A DNA stretch of 60,293 nucleotides, taken from positions 1 to 60,293 of the forward strand of contig NZ_AUCV01000039.1 of NCBI RefSeq assembly GCF_000429945.1, written 5' to 3'. Of the stretch, positions 36,250-45,645 are shown one piece after another (the first letter of the stretch is position 1; each line of letters begins with the position of its first letter). The notes under the pieces are model-generated. The model was not told the DNA's origin, did not search any database, and saw only the letters and a list, made by a program, of their open reading frames with translations. This stretch comes from Desulfogranum japonicum DSM 18378. GTDB taxonomy: Bacteria; Desulfobacterota; Desulfobulbia; Desulfobulbales; Desulfobulbaceae. The position numbers were made by a program, and so were the translations under genes.

Positions 36250-39180
36250 TTAGTTTTTTTGACGTTGCAAAATGTTACGTATAGCATCATGAATGTTCAC
36301 CGGAAGCCGAACTGTATTTCCAGCCTTATTTTGAAATAGCAGATGGTGCTTCCGGTATGCAAAGAGAAACAGATTTTTTGTTATCTTCACATCCTGTAAA
36401 CAGTACGCACTAAGTTTTTTCATCTCTCCTTTCCTATACCATTCAAGGGCCTGAAGACCGTTTCCTGATTTCTTAATTCCCAATGTCTTTTCAGCCAATC
36501 GATCCAGGCTCAATCGATATCCTAATTGCGTGTGAATAACCTCCAGAAGGTCCAGTGAAGGGAAGGTCGAAAGAGGTATGTCCGTATATGCTGATAGCAC
36601 CTTGTTGTCAAAGCGTTTATTATTAAAGCCAACAACCAGGTCAAAGCCAGCGAGGTGTTCCAGGAATTTTTCGATATTATTTTCTTCATAAGAAAAGTAT
36701 CTGTCTTGGACGCTGTCGTAGAGCACTGCAACGCTGATACCCATGAGATGGCATCGGTGCCAGCCGCCGACCTCCTGAGCACTTTTTTGCGTTTCCAGAT
36801 CAAAAACTCCGAATCGCAGATTTACAAGAATGCTATCCTCCTGTGCATCAGGGATGTTTGAAGGAGAGAGGCTTGTTACCCCTTGTTTTTTGATATCTGG
36901 AGATCCACTTGGCCTCAGTATGCTGGCCAGAATGTTTGTACAGGCCTGTTTATCTATGGGGCGATTTCCAGATCCACATTTAGGAGAATGTACACAACTG
37001 GGACATCCCGTATGGCATGAGCAGTTTTTTACAGCCTTCAGTGTTTCTGGGAGGAGCTTTTCCAGAGAGGCGAAACCTTCACGTGTTAGTCCCATACCAC
37101 CGGCATATCCATCGTATACAAAGACCGCTGATGCATTGAGTTGTTGATTCCAGGGAAATGATATCCCGCCAATATCGTTTCTGTCGCAGAGAACAAAAAG
37201 AGGTAAAAGCCCAATTATTGCGTGTTCCATGGCATGGATGCCACCCATGTAATGCAACTGTTCAGCATCTATTTCGTGTTTCAAGGTATCTGGAAAGACT
37301 ATCCAAAAGCCCTCTGTTTCATAAATAGTTGCAGGAAGGTCCAAGGGGGTTTTACCTATAACTCGTTGGTTTCCATGAAGAATGCGCAGGTATGAGGTTA
37401 CCTGCTCACTTACACGAAGCATACCAAAACAGACAGTGGCTCCAGGAAGTTCTTTCTGATCATAAATCTGAAGAATCTCTGTGTTTTTTTCAGTCAGCGC
37501 TTTAGTGTAATATCCTCCTTTGAAAGGAGATAGGAGAACATTTTGATTTTCCAGATCGAGATGATTAACAAGATATTGCTTCGCCATATGTAAATATACC
37601 GCACCTGTATGGCATTCTGTATACACTCTGTGTCCATCCACATCGCCAAAAGATTTTTTCTCACCTTTTTTGTACAAATTGAAGTGTGCCCCACCGCCAC
37701 GAAGATGTACATGTCGTTGCGGGAATTTTCGAGCTGCATACCAGATATCTCCGTTAGCTGACTGGAGCAGATCTCCAGAGAGGGTGAGTTCCGTCAACAC
37801 CGTGAGATGTTCATCCAGAGTTAGGATTTCTTCCCCTTCACGCAGAGGTATTTCTGCCGCAGCACAAACCAGGTGTTGTCTGGTTATAGTCTGATTGCGT
37901 GGGTTAATTATGACAGGTTCAACCGGGCGGGTATAGAATTCTTCCGGATTGCGCATAAAATATTGATCCAGAGCGTCTTCATGTCCTATGAGAATAACCA
38001 GTGATTTCTGACCTGACCGGCCAACACGTCCTGCCCTTTGCCAGGTAGCCATCATGCTGCCAGGGTAGCCGACAAGAATGCATATATCCAGATTGCCGAT
38101 ATCGATACCAAGTTCCAGTGCGGAAGTGGAAATAACTGCAAGCAGATCTCCTGAAGCCAGTCTGTGCTCTATGTCTCTACGGTCTTCAGGAAGAAAGCCT
38201 GCTCTATAAGATGCTGTGAGATGCTTTTCAGCTGGCATCCTTCTTCCTATCCACATGGCGATAAGTTCTGTCATTTTACGGGATTGAGTATATACAATGG
38301 TCCTGAGCTTTCTCCTGATCGCAGATTCTACAAGTGCAGTTGCAGCACCGGCTGCCGAATCTATCGGGTTAAGAAGCGTTATATGTTTGGGAGCAGTTTT
38401 CGCGCCTGATTCAGATATGGCGACAAAATTCAACCCTGTTAGTTCTCTGGCCAGTTCCTGAGGATTGCCTACCGTGGCGGATGCGAGAATAAATATTGGT
38501 TGAACAGCGTAATATTCACATATTCTACGAAGTCGTTTTAAAAGCCATGAAACATGAGATCCGAAGATCCCTTTGAAAGTGTGCACTTCATCGATGACAA
38601 TATAGCGTAATTTGGAAAAAAAATGTGCCCATTGTTCATGATATGGTAACAGTGCAAGATGCAGCATATCCGGGTTGGTTATGAGAACCCTTGGAGAATT
38701 CTTTCGTATCTTGCTCCTTTTGTATGCCGATGTGTCGCCATCATATATTTCGGCAAATGGAATATTTTGTGGGATGTTATCTCTAAGCTTGGCCGCCATT
38801 GTTGTCAGTGATCTATGTTGATCCTGGGCCAGAGCTTTGAGTGGAAAAAGATAGAGAGCCTTATGCTGTATTTCATCCTGCAAGGCGTGGAGAAGGACCG
38901 GGAGATTGTATACCAGACTTTTTCCGGAAGAGGTCTGGGTCGAAATAATGATATTTTTACCAGCAAGGATGTTTTCGATACTCTTGTATTGATGAGAGTA
39001 AAGAGAATGCAGGCCAATCTTTTCAAGGATTTGCTGGAGGGTATGGTGAAGAGAAATGGCAGAGACCGTCTGCTCTCTATTTCCAGAAATGAGTTTATGG
39101 GCAATAAGCTGCTGGCTGAACCTCTCTGAATTCTTCATTGCTTGAAGATATTCGTCGACATTTTCCTGTATGCTGGACAT
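36250..39180 (-). CDS. MrfA/YprA-like DNA repair helicase fused to an MrfB/YprB-like exonuclease
   Basis: This 976-residue protein has two parts. Residues 1-770 are a DEAD/DEAH helicase of the YprA/MrfA kind: Walker A STQTSSGKS (about 81), DEVH in VIDEVHTF, SAT in ILASATVG, and motif VI QRAGRVGRSGQ. A Cys-rich zinc domain (DUF1998 region) follows with CSCHTGCPSCVHSPKCGSG near residue 720. Residues 800-976 are an RNase H-like exonuclease related to YprB/MrfB, with FDLETQKSAQEVGGW (D-x-E), VVGFNNKRFDNKVL and LSAYCLQDVKITKNL. In Bacillus these are two proteins, MrfA and MrfB, that repair mitomycin damage. Fusion suggests the same role here. Confidence 0.87.
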   Translation of the reverse strand: MSSIQENVDEYLQAMKNSERFSQQLIAHKLISGNREQTVSAISLHHTLQQILEKIGLHSLYSHQYKSIENILAGKNIIISTQTSSGKSLVYNLPVLLHALQDEIQHKALYLFPLKALAQDQHRSLTTMAAKLRDNIPQNIPFAEIYDGDTSAYKRSKIRKNSPRVLITNPDMLHLALLPYHEQWAHFFSKLRYIVIDEVHTFKGIFGSHVSWLLKRLRRICEYYAVQPIFILASATVGNPQELARELTGLNFVAISESGAKTAPKHITLLNPIDSAAGAATALVESAIRRKLRTIVYTQSRKMTELIAMWIGRRMPAEKHLTASYRAGFLPEDRRDIEHRLASGDLLAVISTSALELGIDIGNLDICILVGYPGSMMATWQRAGRVGRSGQKSLVILIGHEDALDQYFMRNPEEFYTRPVEPVIINPRNQTITRQHLVCAAAEIPLREGEEILTLDEHLTVLTELTLSGDLLQSANGDIWYAARKFPQRHVHLRGGGAHFNLYKKGEKKSFGDVDGHRVYTECHTGAVYLHMAKQYLVNHLDLENQNVLLSPFKGGYYTKALTEKNTEILQIYDQKELPGATVCFGMLRVSEQVTSYLRILHGNQRVIGKTPLDLPATIYETEGFWIVFPDTLKHEIDAEQLHYMGGIHAMEHAIIGLLPLFVLCDRNDIGGISFPWNQQLNASAVFVYDGYAGGMGLTREGFASLEKLLPETLKAVKNCSCHTGCPSCVHSPKCGSGNRPIDKQACTNILASILRPSGSPDIKKQGVTSLSPSNIPDAQEDSILVNLRFGVFDLETQKSAQEVGGWHRCHLMGISVAVLYDSVQDRYFSYEENNIEKFLEHLAGFDLVVGFNNKRFDNKVLSAYTDIPLSTFPSLDLLEVIHTQLGYRLSLDRLAEKTLGIKKSGNGLQALEWYRKGEMKKLSAYCLQDVKITKNLFLFAYRKHHLLFQNKAGNTVRLPVNIHDAIRNILQRQKN

Positions 39181-39328
39181 TCGCTGGTATTTTTATTAAC
39201 GTTCTGCGGATTTTTCTGGAAGATCACGTGGGATACAGAGGATCTGCCGGAATGGGTTATAACGATGTCGTTTACCATACTCCTTTTCGTTTAGCCCGAT
39301 TTTCTCCTTTACAGCAAGGTTTTTCAAT

Positions 39329-41011
39329 ATGTTTACAATAGCCACTTTGGGGCCCGAGGGCTCTCCTGCCTGGGCCGCCGCCAAACAGTTCGATCAGCAG
39401 GCATCCATTCAAACCTGTACCAGTATTGCGGAAATACTCAGAGCATTTAACCAAAAAGAGATCGATTGTATCCTTCTCCCTGTATATAACACACGTGAAG
39501 GTGACAATAAGCAATATTTCCGATTGTTTGAGATGCTTAAGCACGGTTATTGGATCGATAATGTCATTATACATGCTGATCTGTCACTCGGTGTGCTTGA
39601 TGCGTCGATAGATATAGCTGATATTAGATTACTTGTCGGACGCGGGGAAACCTTTAGCCAGGGAGCAGATTATATTGATCTTCATTTTTCCGACATTCCA
39701 CAGATGCATGTCAGCAATGTGCAAGATGAGATTGAAAAATTTCGTGAGCAAGGTGACATGTCTATAGGATTTATAGAGTCTTTAGAGACGTTGCAAAACG
39801 AAAAACTGTCCATTCTTGAAAGGGGTATAGCTACACATAATAGGACAAGATTTGCTGTTTTTGCACATAAACTTGCTAAGCCCTCAGGATATGATGCTAC
39901 TACTTTTGTTACTGTTCCTCTAGATGATAGGGTCGGACTATTGGTTGATATCCTTCGGGAATTTTCTAACCGTGGAATCAATATCGTCGATATGAGAACG
40001 GAAAATCATGTCGCCACCCAGAAATTGCAGATATATATTGAGGCTGAGGGGCATATTCAACAGAAGCAGATGCAGGATGCCATTACCCATGTGGAAACTC
40101 AAGTCATTCAGCAAAAGGGAGCAATTCGCGTACTGGGAAGTTTTCCACGTATTGATATGCGTACCAAGCATATCAGGTCTTTCGGTTTTATTGGCACCGG
40201 AGATATGAGTAAATGGTTTGCCGACAGACTGGAAAGTGAAGGGTATGATGTATTCCTTACCGGTCGCAGTACTCCTTTGCGCCCTGAAGAAATGGTCCGT
40301 CACGTTGATGTGGTGGTTATTTGTGTGCCAATTTCTGTAACAGCCAGGACCATTGCCAGTATCGGCCCTTTGTTGGCAAGTAATAAAGCTCTTATTATCT
40401 TGGCTGGAGAATCTGAACAGAGTATTAATACAGCATTATCGGTTACCAATGATGATGTAGAGGTGATGTTAGTTCATAATCTGTGGGGACCACAGGCCGC
40501 CACTATGAAAGACAAAAATGCTATTATTGTCAAAACATCACGAAGTGGTTTGCTCTGTGCCGAGTTCGAAGCGTTTCTATACAAGCATGGTGCCGATATT
40601 TATCAGGATTCTGCGCAAAAGCATGATTTGCTAATGGGGGTAGGGCAGAAATTGCCAACAGCCATTTCTGTGGCATTGGCTCTGACGTTGCATGAAAATA
40701 ATATCACCAGTGAAGATTTGGCCAGCCATTCAACGCTGACATCTCTGTATCCTATTCTTGCCATGGCGCGGGTTCATTCACAGAATCCTCGTACTTATGC
40801 TGAGATATTGTCCACATCTGGAGATGGTCGGAAGATTGTTGTCGATTTTATACGTAATTTTGAAAAAATCATGCAAATAGCCGGACAAGCTGATATTGAC
40901 AGTCTGTCTGCTCTCATTCAGCAAAATGCGGAACAATTTGATGATGCATTTTTAGAAGCACGGATGGTACAGGCCAAAGCTGTGGATAACGTTCTTGGCA
41001 AGATGATGTGA
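39329..41011 (+). CDS. Prephenate dehydratase-like / ACT / prephenate dehydrogenase fusion
   Basis: This 560-residue protein joins three modules. Residues 1-180 are prephenate-dehydratase-like, starting IATLGPEGSPAWAAAKQF and carrying the catalytic-region NRTRFAVFA near residue 170. The family's conserved PIENSxEG-type segment reads LPVYNTREGD, so dehydratase activity needs testing. An ACT domain follows (DRVGLLVDILREFSNRGINIVDM). The C-terminal TyrA-like dehydrogenase (about 285-540) has FGFIGTGDMSKWFADRL, VVICVPISVTARTI and LVHNLWGPQAATMKD with the catalytic-region His. Together these would make phenylpyruvate and hydroxyphenylpyruvate from prephenate, controlled by phenylalanine or tyrosine through ACT. 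There is no chorismate mutase module. Confidence 0.85.
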   Translation: MFTIATLGPEGSPAWAAAKQFDQQASIQTCTSIAEILRAFNQKEIDCILLPVYNTREGDNKQYFRLFEMLKHGYWIDNVIIHADLSLGVLDASIDIADIRLLVGRGETFSQGADYIDLHFSDIPQMHVSNVQDEIEKFREQGDMSIGFIESLETLQNEKLSILERGIATHNRTRFAVFAHKLAKPSGYDATTFVTVPLDDRVGLLVDILREFSNRGINIVDMRTENHVATQKLQIYIEAEGHIQQKQMQDAITHVETQVIQQKGAIRVLGSFPRIDMRTKHIRSFGFIGTGDMSKWFADRLESEGYDVFLTGRSTPLRPEEMVRHVDVVVICVPISVTARTIASIGPLLASNKALIILAGESEQSINTALSVTNDDVEVMLVHNLWGPQAATMKDKNAIIVKTSRSGLLCAEFEAFLYKHGADIYQDSAQKHDLLMGVGQKLPTAISVALALTLHENNITSEDLASHSTLTSLYPILAMARVHSQNPRTYAEILSTSGDGRKIVVDFIRNFEKIMQIAGQADIDSLSALIQQNAEQFDDAFLEARMVQAKAVDNVLGKMM

Positions 41012-41331
41012 AGACAGAAGAGTAATCGTTGACCTTCAATATTTAGATGGTTACCTGTAATAGGATGATGCTCTCTGCTAGTTGTGTGCGTCGAGCATTT
41101 TATCGCATGCATCAATAGCTTACTTCGGTCTCAGATTTTTTATTTTAAACGCGAACTTTTCAGATTGTTCGCCAACATCTCGATGGCCGTGAAAAAATGT
41201 TTACAGGGCACATCTCCGTTGGATGCTTGCCTGCATTTGAATGAAACTTTCAGTCCTTGTAGGACACAACGATAATTCTAAACCTGTGGGCCAAAGGCGT
41301 TCCGGGTTTTGAGAAGAGGAGAATTCCATTT
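41012..41331. other. Intergenic region, nothing recognised
   Basis: This stretch of about 320 bases has no convincing ORF, repeat or terminator. A GAGAAGAGGAG site immediately precedes the gene at 41332. Confidence 0.3.
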
Positions 41332-41982
41332 ATGTTGTCCACTGCTTTAAGATACATGGAAGAAGAACATACCTGCCCCCATTGTGGTGAAGATCTTAAA
41401 CTCTGTCATGCGCCTCCTATGCATGTGGGAGATGGTCTTGGCTGGGGCTCTGAATACCTTTTTGTTTGTCTGAATGACGATTGTCCTCTCTTCGTAAAGG
41501 GGTGGAAGTATATTGAAGATCAATATGGTCATGTTGGATCGTATAGGCATATGGAGCTTCCCAACTCAAACGAACAGATTAACATGATGGTTGCCGGTAA
41601 GGATGCTTTCAAGGGGAGCGTTGTTCAAATTGATGAGCTGAAAGCTCAAAATGAGCGTTACCAGAAGGAGAAAAAAGCGATTCAGGCTTTGGATACCTGT
41701 GTGGAAACTAACGATCTTGCATCAGTACTCTATTTGCTTACCAGTGAGCATCCCTCCCTTGAAGTGAAAAAGCGGGCCTCTACGTACCTGCTGCCCTTAA
41801 ATAGTATAGATTGTATTGAACCACTACGCAACTACACCTTTAAAGACGAACACCTGGCAATGGAAGTCAATCTTGCCATTAAAGCAATTTTAGAAAATCA
41901 CTTTCTCAAAGAGTGTCCGTACTGCTCGGAATTGGTAAAAAGCAGAGCTAAATTATGTAAACATTGCCAAAAAGAGTTATGA
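41332..41982 (+). CDS. Double zinc-ribbon protein of unknown role
   Basis: This 216-residue protein has an N-terminal zinc-ribbon (HTCPHCGEDLKLC near residue 14, and CLNDDCPLF near residue 45, matching ogr-like fingers) and a C-terminal zinc ribbon (ECPYC and CKHC near residues 195-213). Between them is a helical region that may be HEAT-like (SEHPSLEVKKRASTYLLPL). A GAGGAG site precedes the ATG. It lies just before tRNA-His on the same strand. No function can be assigned. Confidence 0.6.
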   Translation: MLSTALRYMEEEHTCPHCGEDLKLCHAPPMHVGDGLGWGSEYLFVCLNDDCPLFVKGWKYIEDQYGHVGSYRHMELPNSNEQINMMVAGKDAFKGSVVQIDELKAQNERYQKEKKAIQALDTCVETNDLASVLYLLTSEHPSLEVKKRASTYLLPLNSIDCIEPLRNYTFKDEHLAMEVNLAIKAILENHFLKECPYCSELVKSRAKLCKHCQKEL

Positions 41983-42041
41983 TGTTAAATTTTTGCTTGC
42001 AAAACACGCGATATAGGTGTATATAGCGCGGGCACTTTCGT

Positions 42042-42119
42042 GGTGAGCGTAGCTCAGCTGGTGGTAGCACCGGGTTGTGGCCTCGGAGGTCGTGGGTTCA
42101 AGTCCCATCGCTCACCCCA
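42042..42119 (+). tRNA. tRNA-His (anticodon GTG)
   Basis: A complete cloverleaf can be drawn. The acceptor GTGAGCG (42043-42049) pairs with CGCTCAC (42109-42115). The D arm is AGCTCAGCTGGTGGTAGCA, and the anticodon stem CCGGG/CCTCGG region encloses loop TTGTGGC with GTG. The T arm is GTGGGTTCAAGTCCCAT, and the discriminator C is followed by an encoded CCA. The extra 5' G at 42042 can pair with that C, the usual histidine identity mark. Confidence 0.95.
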
Positions 42120-42130
42120 TTGAATATGTC

Positions 42131-42167
42131 AAGGCGGTTCAAACGTTAAGTTTGAACCGCCTTTTTT
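42131..42167 (+). terminator. Strong intrinsic terminator after tRNA-His
   Basis: A perfect 14-base stem, AAGGCGGTTCAAAC (42131-42144) with GTTTGAACCGCCTT (42150-42163), has a five-base loop and runs into a T-run. It is a textbook rho-independent terminator for the tRNA transcript. Confidence 0.93.
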
Positions 42168-43018
42168 GTTTTAATCGAACGGACGAGCGGCTCTGCTCGC
42201 CTTATGATTTCTCATAATTTTATAATATATAGTTAACGAATTGAAATAGTGAGGCTCGTCGGGTTTTCCTGTAAAATAAGGGGCAGAAAAGTCCCTCTAC
42301 AGAACAAGCAGATTATGTAGCATTGGTTACCGCACGCCCGCTGGCAAGAATAGGTTTTGATAGCTCTATAGTTGTATGTTTGGTGCCTTGTATCTACGGC
42401 AAGATACAGTTGCAAAAACTCGGTCTGTACATTTCCAAGCATGTTTTTTTCTTGGCTCGGTTAATACAGAAAATCTATGTCTACAATAAGCTACTACAAG
42501 ACTATGACATAAGATAGCGCTAGAAGGGGTACGGTGTGAAATAGTGCGCAGATGTTAGCGCGGCTATGGGGAGGCGCCGTGATGTACAAAGGGGACAGGC
42601 AAAAAACCCTCTTTTTTCCAGTTTGGTGGTATCTCTTAAAATAGTGCTCGTAATATAGCAAATATGGCTGTATCTCTTCTAAACAGTCTGTATCAAGAAG
42701 ATAATTCCCGTATCTGATTACGGGTGCCTCAGATTTGTGCAAGCGCGGTTTTTCGCAGGTAAGGCGAAGACTCCGTTAGGGCTATCTATGTGGGAAACCG
42801 CGATGGTGTAAAAAGGTAAGCGACCAGCGGGAGACTCAGTGGAGTACCTGTTATCAGTTACTAATTCCCCTTTTCAGAATCCCTCCTTGGAGGCCTTTTG
42901 AAAAGAGGAATTATCGTTCATATCTAGGTGAATCTGAAAAGTACCACCGGCATGTATTTGAAATTTCGAGGATAATTTTTTTTGAAATAACTCTATATGC
43001 TTTCGAAAAGATTTGTTG
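42168..43018. other. Intergenic region holding one repeat copy
   Basis: This is about 850 bases without a gene I trust. ORFs at 42233-42442, 42323-42517 and 42494-42742 overlap one another and have no ribosome sites or family resemblance. The notable content is the 122-base repeat at 42725-42846. Confidence 0.4.
42725..42846 (+). repeat. Dispersed repeat, copy A
   Basis: This 122-base sequence matches the reverse complement of 56328-56447 along its whole length, with scattered changes; weaker likeness continues for about 25 bases further. Shared blocks include GCCTCAGATTTGT, TTTTTCGCAGGTAAG, GCGAAGACTCCG, GCTATCTATG, AAGCGACCAG and GGGAGACTC. A diverged relative of its central part lies at 14125-14165. 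It has no ORF. It may be an end of a mobile element. Confidence 0.8.
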
Positions 43019-43219
43019 CTAGTTCTGACGAACAACTTGGTTGTACAGGGGAACGTATTCTTCACCTACACCCAGTTTTTTACAAAAACCATGTGCATCC
43101 AGTTGCTGAAGGCGAGGTGAAAGAATGCGACAGGCAGCTTTGAATAACATTGGTTTTTGGGCTTCCTCTGACTTGTCAAGAAGCTCTTTAAAATAGGGGA
43201 TACATGCTGTAACAATCAT
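43019..43219 (-). CDS. Small uncharacterised protein
   Basis: This 66-residue ORF has an ATG and an AGGAAG ribosome site at good spacing. It is rich in helix formers, with three cysteines (ACI, AACRI, FCKK) and a central PRLQQLDAHGF segment. I do not recognise a family. It is divergent from the sirtuin gene and alone on its strand. Confidence 0.5.
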   Translation of the reverse strand: MIVTACIPYFKELLDKSEEAQKPMLFKAACRILSPRLQQLDAHGFCKKLGVGEEYVPLYNQVVRQN

Positions 43220-43453
43220 AAGTCAAACTTCCTGTAATATTGTTATTGATCTTTTCTGTAAGTGTTTCTTGCACACGGTATGCCTTTTTTTAGAAAAAAA
43301 TAATAAATAGCGTGTTATCAGCAGTATATATCTTTGTTTCGGGGCCTTCTCCTTCAAGCAACAACATCTTCTTCGTCTAATAAACAGGAAAAGCTATATG
43401 TTAGAGTCGTTTTTCCGGAATTTTTTATTTTGAAACTCTCAAGTTGTCACACT

Positions 43454-44236
43454 ATGCATACCGTTGATTGTCAGAAAAATATTGCTTGGCCACAACGTTT
43501 AGCAAATTGTTTGCAACAGGCTCGTTATCCTGTAGCATTAACCGGAGCAGGTATTTCCGTTGCTTCCGGCATTCCGGATTTTCGTTCTGTTGGAGGGTTA
43601 TGGTCCATGTTTCCTCCTCAGGAATACGCGACGTTACGCGTTTTTCAAAAGAGTCCTAAAAAAGCATGGTGTCTCTATAGAGCTCTTGGAAAAATGTTAC
43701 AGGGGGCAAAACCCAATAAAGCCCACAAGGCGATTGCCCAACTACAGCAGATGCAATGGCTGAAAGGGCTTATTACCCAGAATATTGACGGATTACATCA
43801 GGAAGCAGGTTCGAACGACTGTCTTGAGATTCACGGAAATCACCACATGTTGCATTGTTTGAGGTGTATGTACAGCAGACATTTTCAAGCATCTGACCTT
43901 CTTTGCACGCCATATCCCTTCTGCCCGCAGTGTAAACAACCCCTGAAGCCACATATCGTACTCTTTGGTGAGGCAGTGCACGCGCTGGATGATGTTGCTA
44001 GAATTGCCGATCAGGCTGATCTACTTTTAGTTATTGGTACGTCATGTTCTGTATATCCCGCAGCGGATATTCCACATGTAGTGCACCGAAATGGAGGAAT
44101 GATACTGGAGTTTAATGTTGAGCCTGTATTGGGATGTGGAGACTTGTCAAAACTCACAGATTTTTATTTTCCAGGGAAGGTAACAGAGACTTTGCCATAT
44201 TTTGTGACACAAGTACAGCCTGTTGGCAGGATTTAA
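43454..44236 (+). CDS. Sirtuin, NAD-dependent protein deacylase (Sir2/CobB family)
   Basis: This enzyme removes acyl groups from lysines using NAD. The 260-residue protein shows ALTGAGISVASGIPDFRS (NAD-binding, near residue 28), the LITQNIDGLHQEAGS block, the catalytic-His LEIHGNHH near residue 122, a zinc site from CLRC and CPQC, KPHIVLFGEAV and VIGTSCSVYPAADIP. The frame opens upstream at 43334, but the ATG at 43454 begins the conserved domain; neither has a strong ribosome site. It is not linked to the NAD-salvage genes at 12 kb. Confidence 0.9.
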   Translation: MHTVDCQKNIAWPQRLANCLQQARYPVALTGAGISVASGIPDFRSVGGLWSMFPPQEYATLRVFQKSPKKAWCLYRALGKMLQGAKPNKAHKAIAQLQQMQWLKGLITQNIDGLHQEAGSNDCLEIHGNHHMLHCLRCMYSRHFQASDLLCTPYPFCPQCKQPLKPHIVLFGEAVHALDDVARIADQADLLLVIGTSCSVYPAADIPHVVHRNGGMILEFNVEPVLGCGDLSKLTDFYFPGKVTETLPYFVTQVQPVGRI

Positions 44237-44364
44237 GTTCCCTTGGCTGGCTTTTCTCATGTTTGTTTTTAATAAATGATGTACTGATTGAAATAATAAT
44301 GTTTTCCAGGAGCATCCGGAAAACAGAGTGTTTTTCAGGATATAAAAATAGTCTGCTTGTTACA

Positions 44365-45429
44365 TCAGGATGTGAGTTTTTGTACCTCCAGAGGCGTTCC
44401 TCTGTGCATATCCCGTTTCAACTCAAGTGCTTTATGGGGGCACTTGCTAATGCATACACCGCAACCCATACATTTTTCTCTGTCAATTTGAATATTATCT
44501 TCTAAAAGGTACAGCGCATTAAATTGGCATACAGGTACACATAGCCCACACATCAAACAACGTTCTTGTACTCGATCAACCACATACCCTGATGAGGCAA
44601 GCATGGGCGTGTTGTGGTTCCAGGCTTGAATGGCACCACAGCAGCATGAACAACAGTTGCAAATCGCATAAAACCTATTAAGCATCGCGTCTTTAAAAAA
44701 TGCGTGATGTACATGGCCACGTTGGTGCTCTTGCTCTAGAATCTTTATTGCCTCGTGACCTGTTATAGCTCGGCAATTTTCAGGATGATGATCAAGGACA
44801 AACGAAGCAAAAGGTTCACCAATGATGAGGCAGACGTCCACAGGGAAACAGGGATTGGGGCTGGTGACTCTGCATGGACAATCCAGTACTACGATATGGT
44901 CGGGATTTTTTAAAATAATACTCCGAGCTCGTTCATAAGGAATGACTTGCTCGAGGTCTTCAATGGTAATCGGAATATTCACTGTCACCAGTTTTTTTGC
45001 TTCTCCGAGAGCAATAACTTTACCGTGATAGGTGTTGCTGAATTCAATTTTTGCAGTTGATCTTCGTGAATTTGTATTTTTTTTGCAGGTGAGCCTGTGT
45101 AGCGTTGAGTAGAGGCGTGTAATAATTGGGGCAAGGGCGTGGCGGCCAGTCCCTATTTTGATGTATGCGTATGTCCATCTTGCGTACATGTATCCATGAA
45201 GCCACTGACTAAATGAGTAGGACGGCGTTTTCCAGGCTTCCCGGATGAATTTTCGTGTTGATGCTCTGGGCCAAAAAAATAGAAATCGCATGAAAACACC
45301 AGGGGGTCGTTGGTATTTGAAAATTGGCTTAATATAATACCCACGTTCAATTCTGTCAGCAAGGTGCAGGTGTATTTGCTTGGTAAAAAAGATCATTGCC
45401 AGCCACTGGTTATGCGTAGATTGCGACAA
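44365..45429 (-). CDS. Ferredoxin-domain iron-sulfur protein with extra cysteine clusters
   Basis: This 354-residue protein ends with two 4Fe-4S ferredoxin motifs, CLMCGLCVPVCQ and CMGCGVCISKCP (about residues 288-330). Before them is a dense ICNCCSCCCG cluster (about residue 258), and around residue 185 is DCPCR...PCFPVDVCLIIG. This combination is found in ferredoxin-family proteins of anaerobes that have no assigned role. The N-terminal 120 residues are basic and contain no clear membrane segment. The frame opens at a TTG; an ATG at 45396 is an alternative start. It has no enzyme partner next door. Confidence 0.75.
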   Translation of the reverse strand: MSQSTHNQWLAMIFFTKQIHLHLADRIERGYYIKPIFKYQRPPGVFMRFLFFWPRASTRKFIREAWKTPSYSFSQWLHGYMYARWTYAYIKIGTGRHALAPIITRLYSTLHRLTCKKNTNSRRSTAKIEFSNTYHGKVIALGEAKKLVTVNIPITIEDLEQVIPYERARSIILKNPDHIVVLDCPCRVTSPNPCFPVDVCLIIGEPFASFVLDHHPENCRAITGHEAIKILEQEHQRGHVHHAFFKDAMLNRFYAICNCCSCCCGAIQAWNHNTPMLASSGYVVDRVQERCLMCGLCVPVCQFNALYLLEDNIQIDREKCMGCGVCISKCPHKALELKRDMHRGTPLEVQKLTS

Positions 45430-45645
45430 ATTGTTGACGAAACATCACGTGTTGAATAACATGGCGTGTTTACAGCCTCATGGGGGGAGTAACACGTGTT
45501 TTGAGATGTATCTTCCTGAAAAGTAAGCATTTTTTTAAAGGTTTACTGAGGGTGCCTTTGCCGGGAATGTATTTGGGTGAATCAGCAGTGATTGCTTTTT
45601 TTTGTGGAATAACAGAAAATTGAGAGTTTAATTGAGGAGGAGAAT

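Noticed and set aside
42494-42742. Minus ORF of 82 codons next to repeat copy A
   Set aside because: It overlaps the repeat, has no ribosome site and is not recognisable.
43334-43453. N-terminal extension of the sirtuin
   Set aside because: The extra 40 residues are low-complexity and precede the conserved domain, and a later ATG fits the family length.
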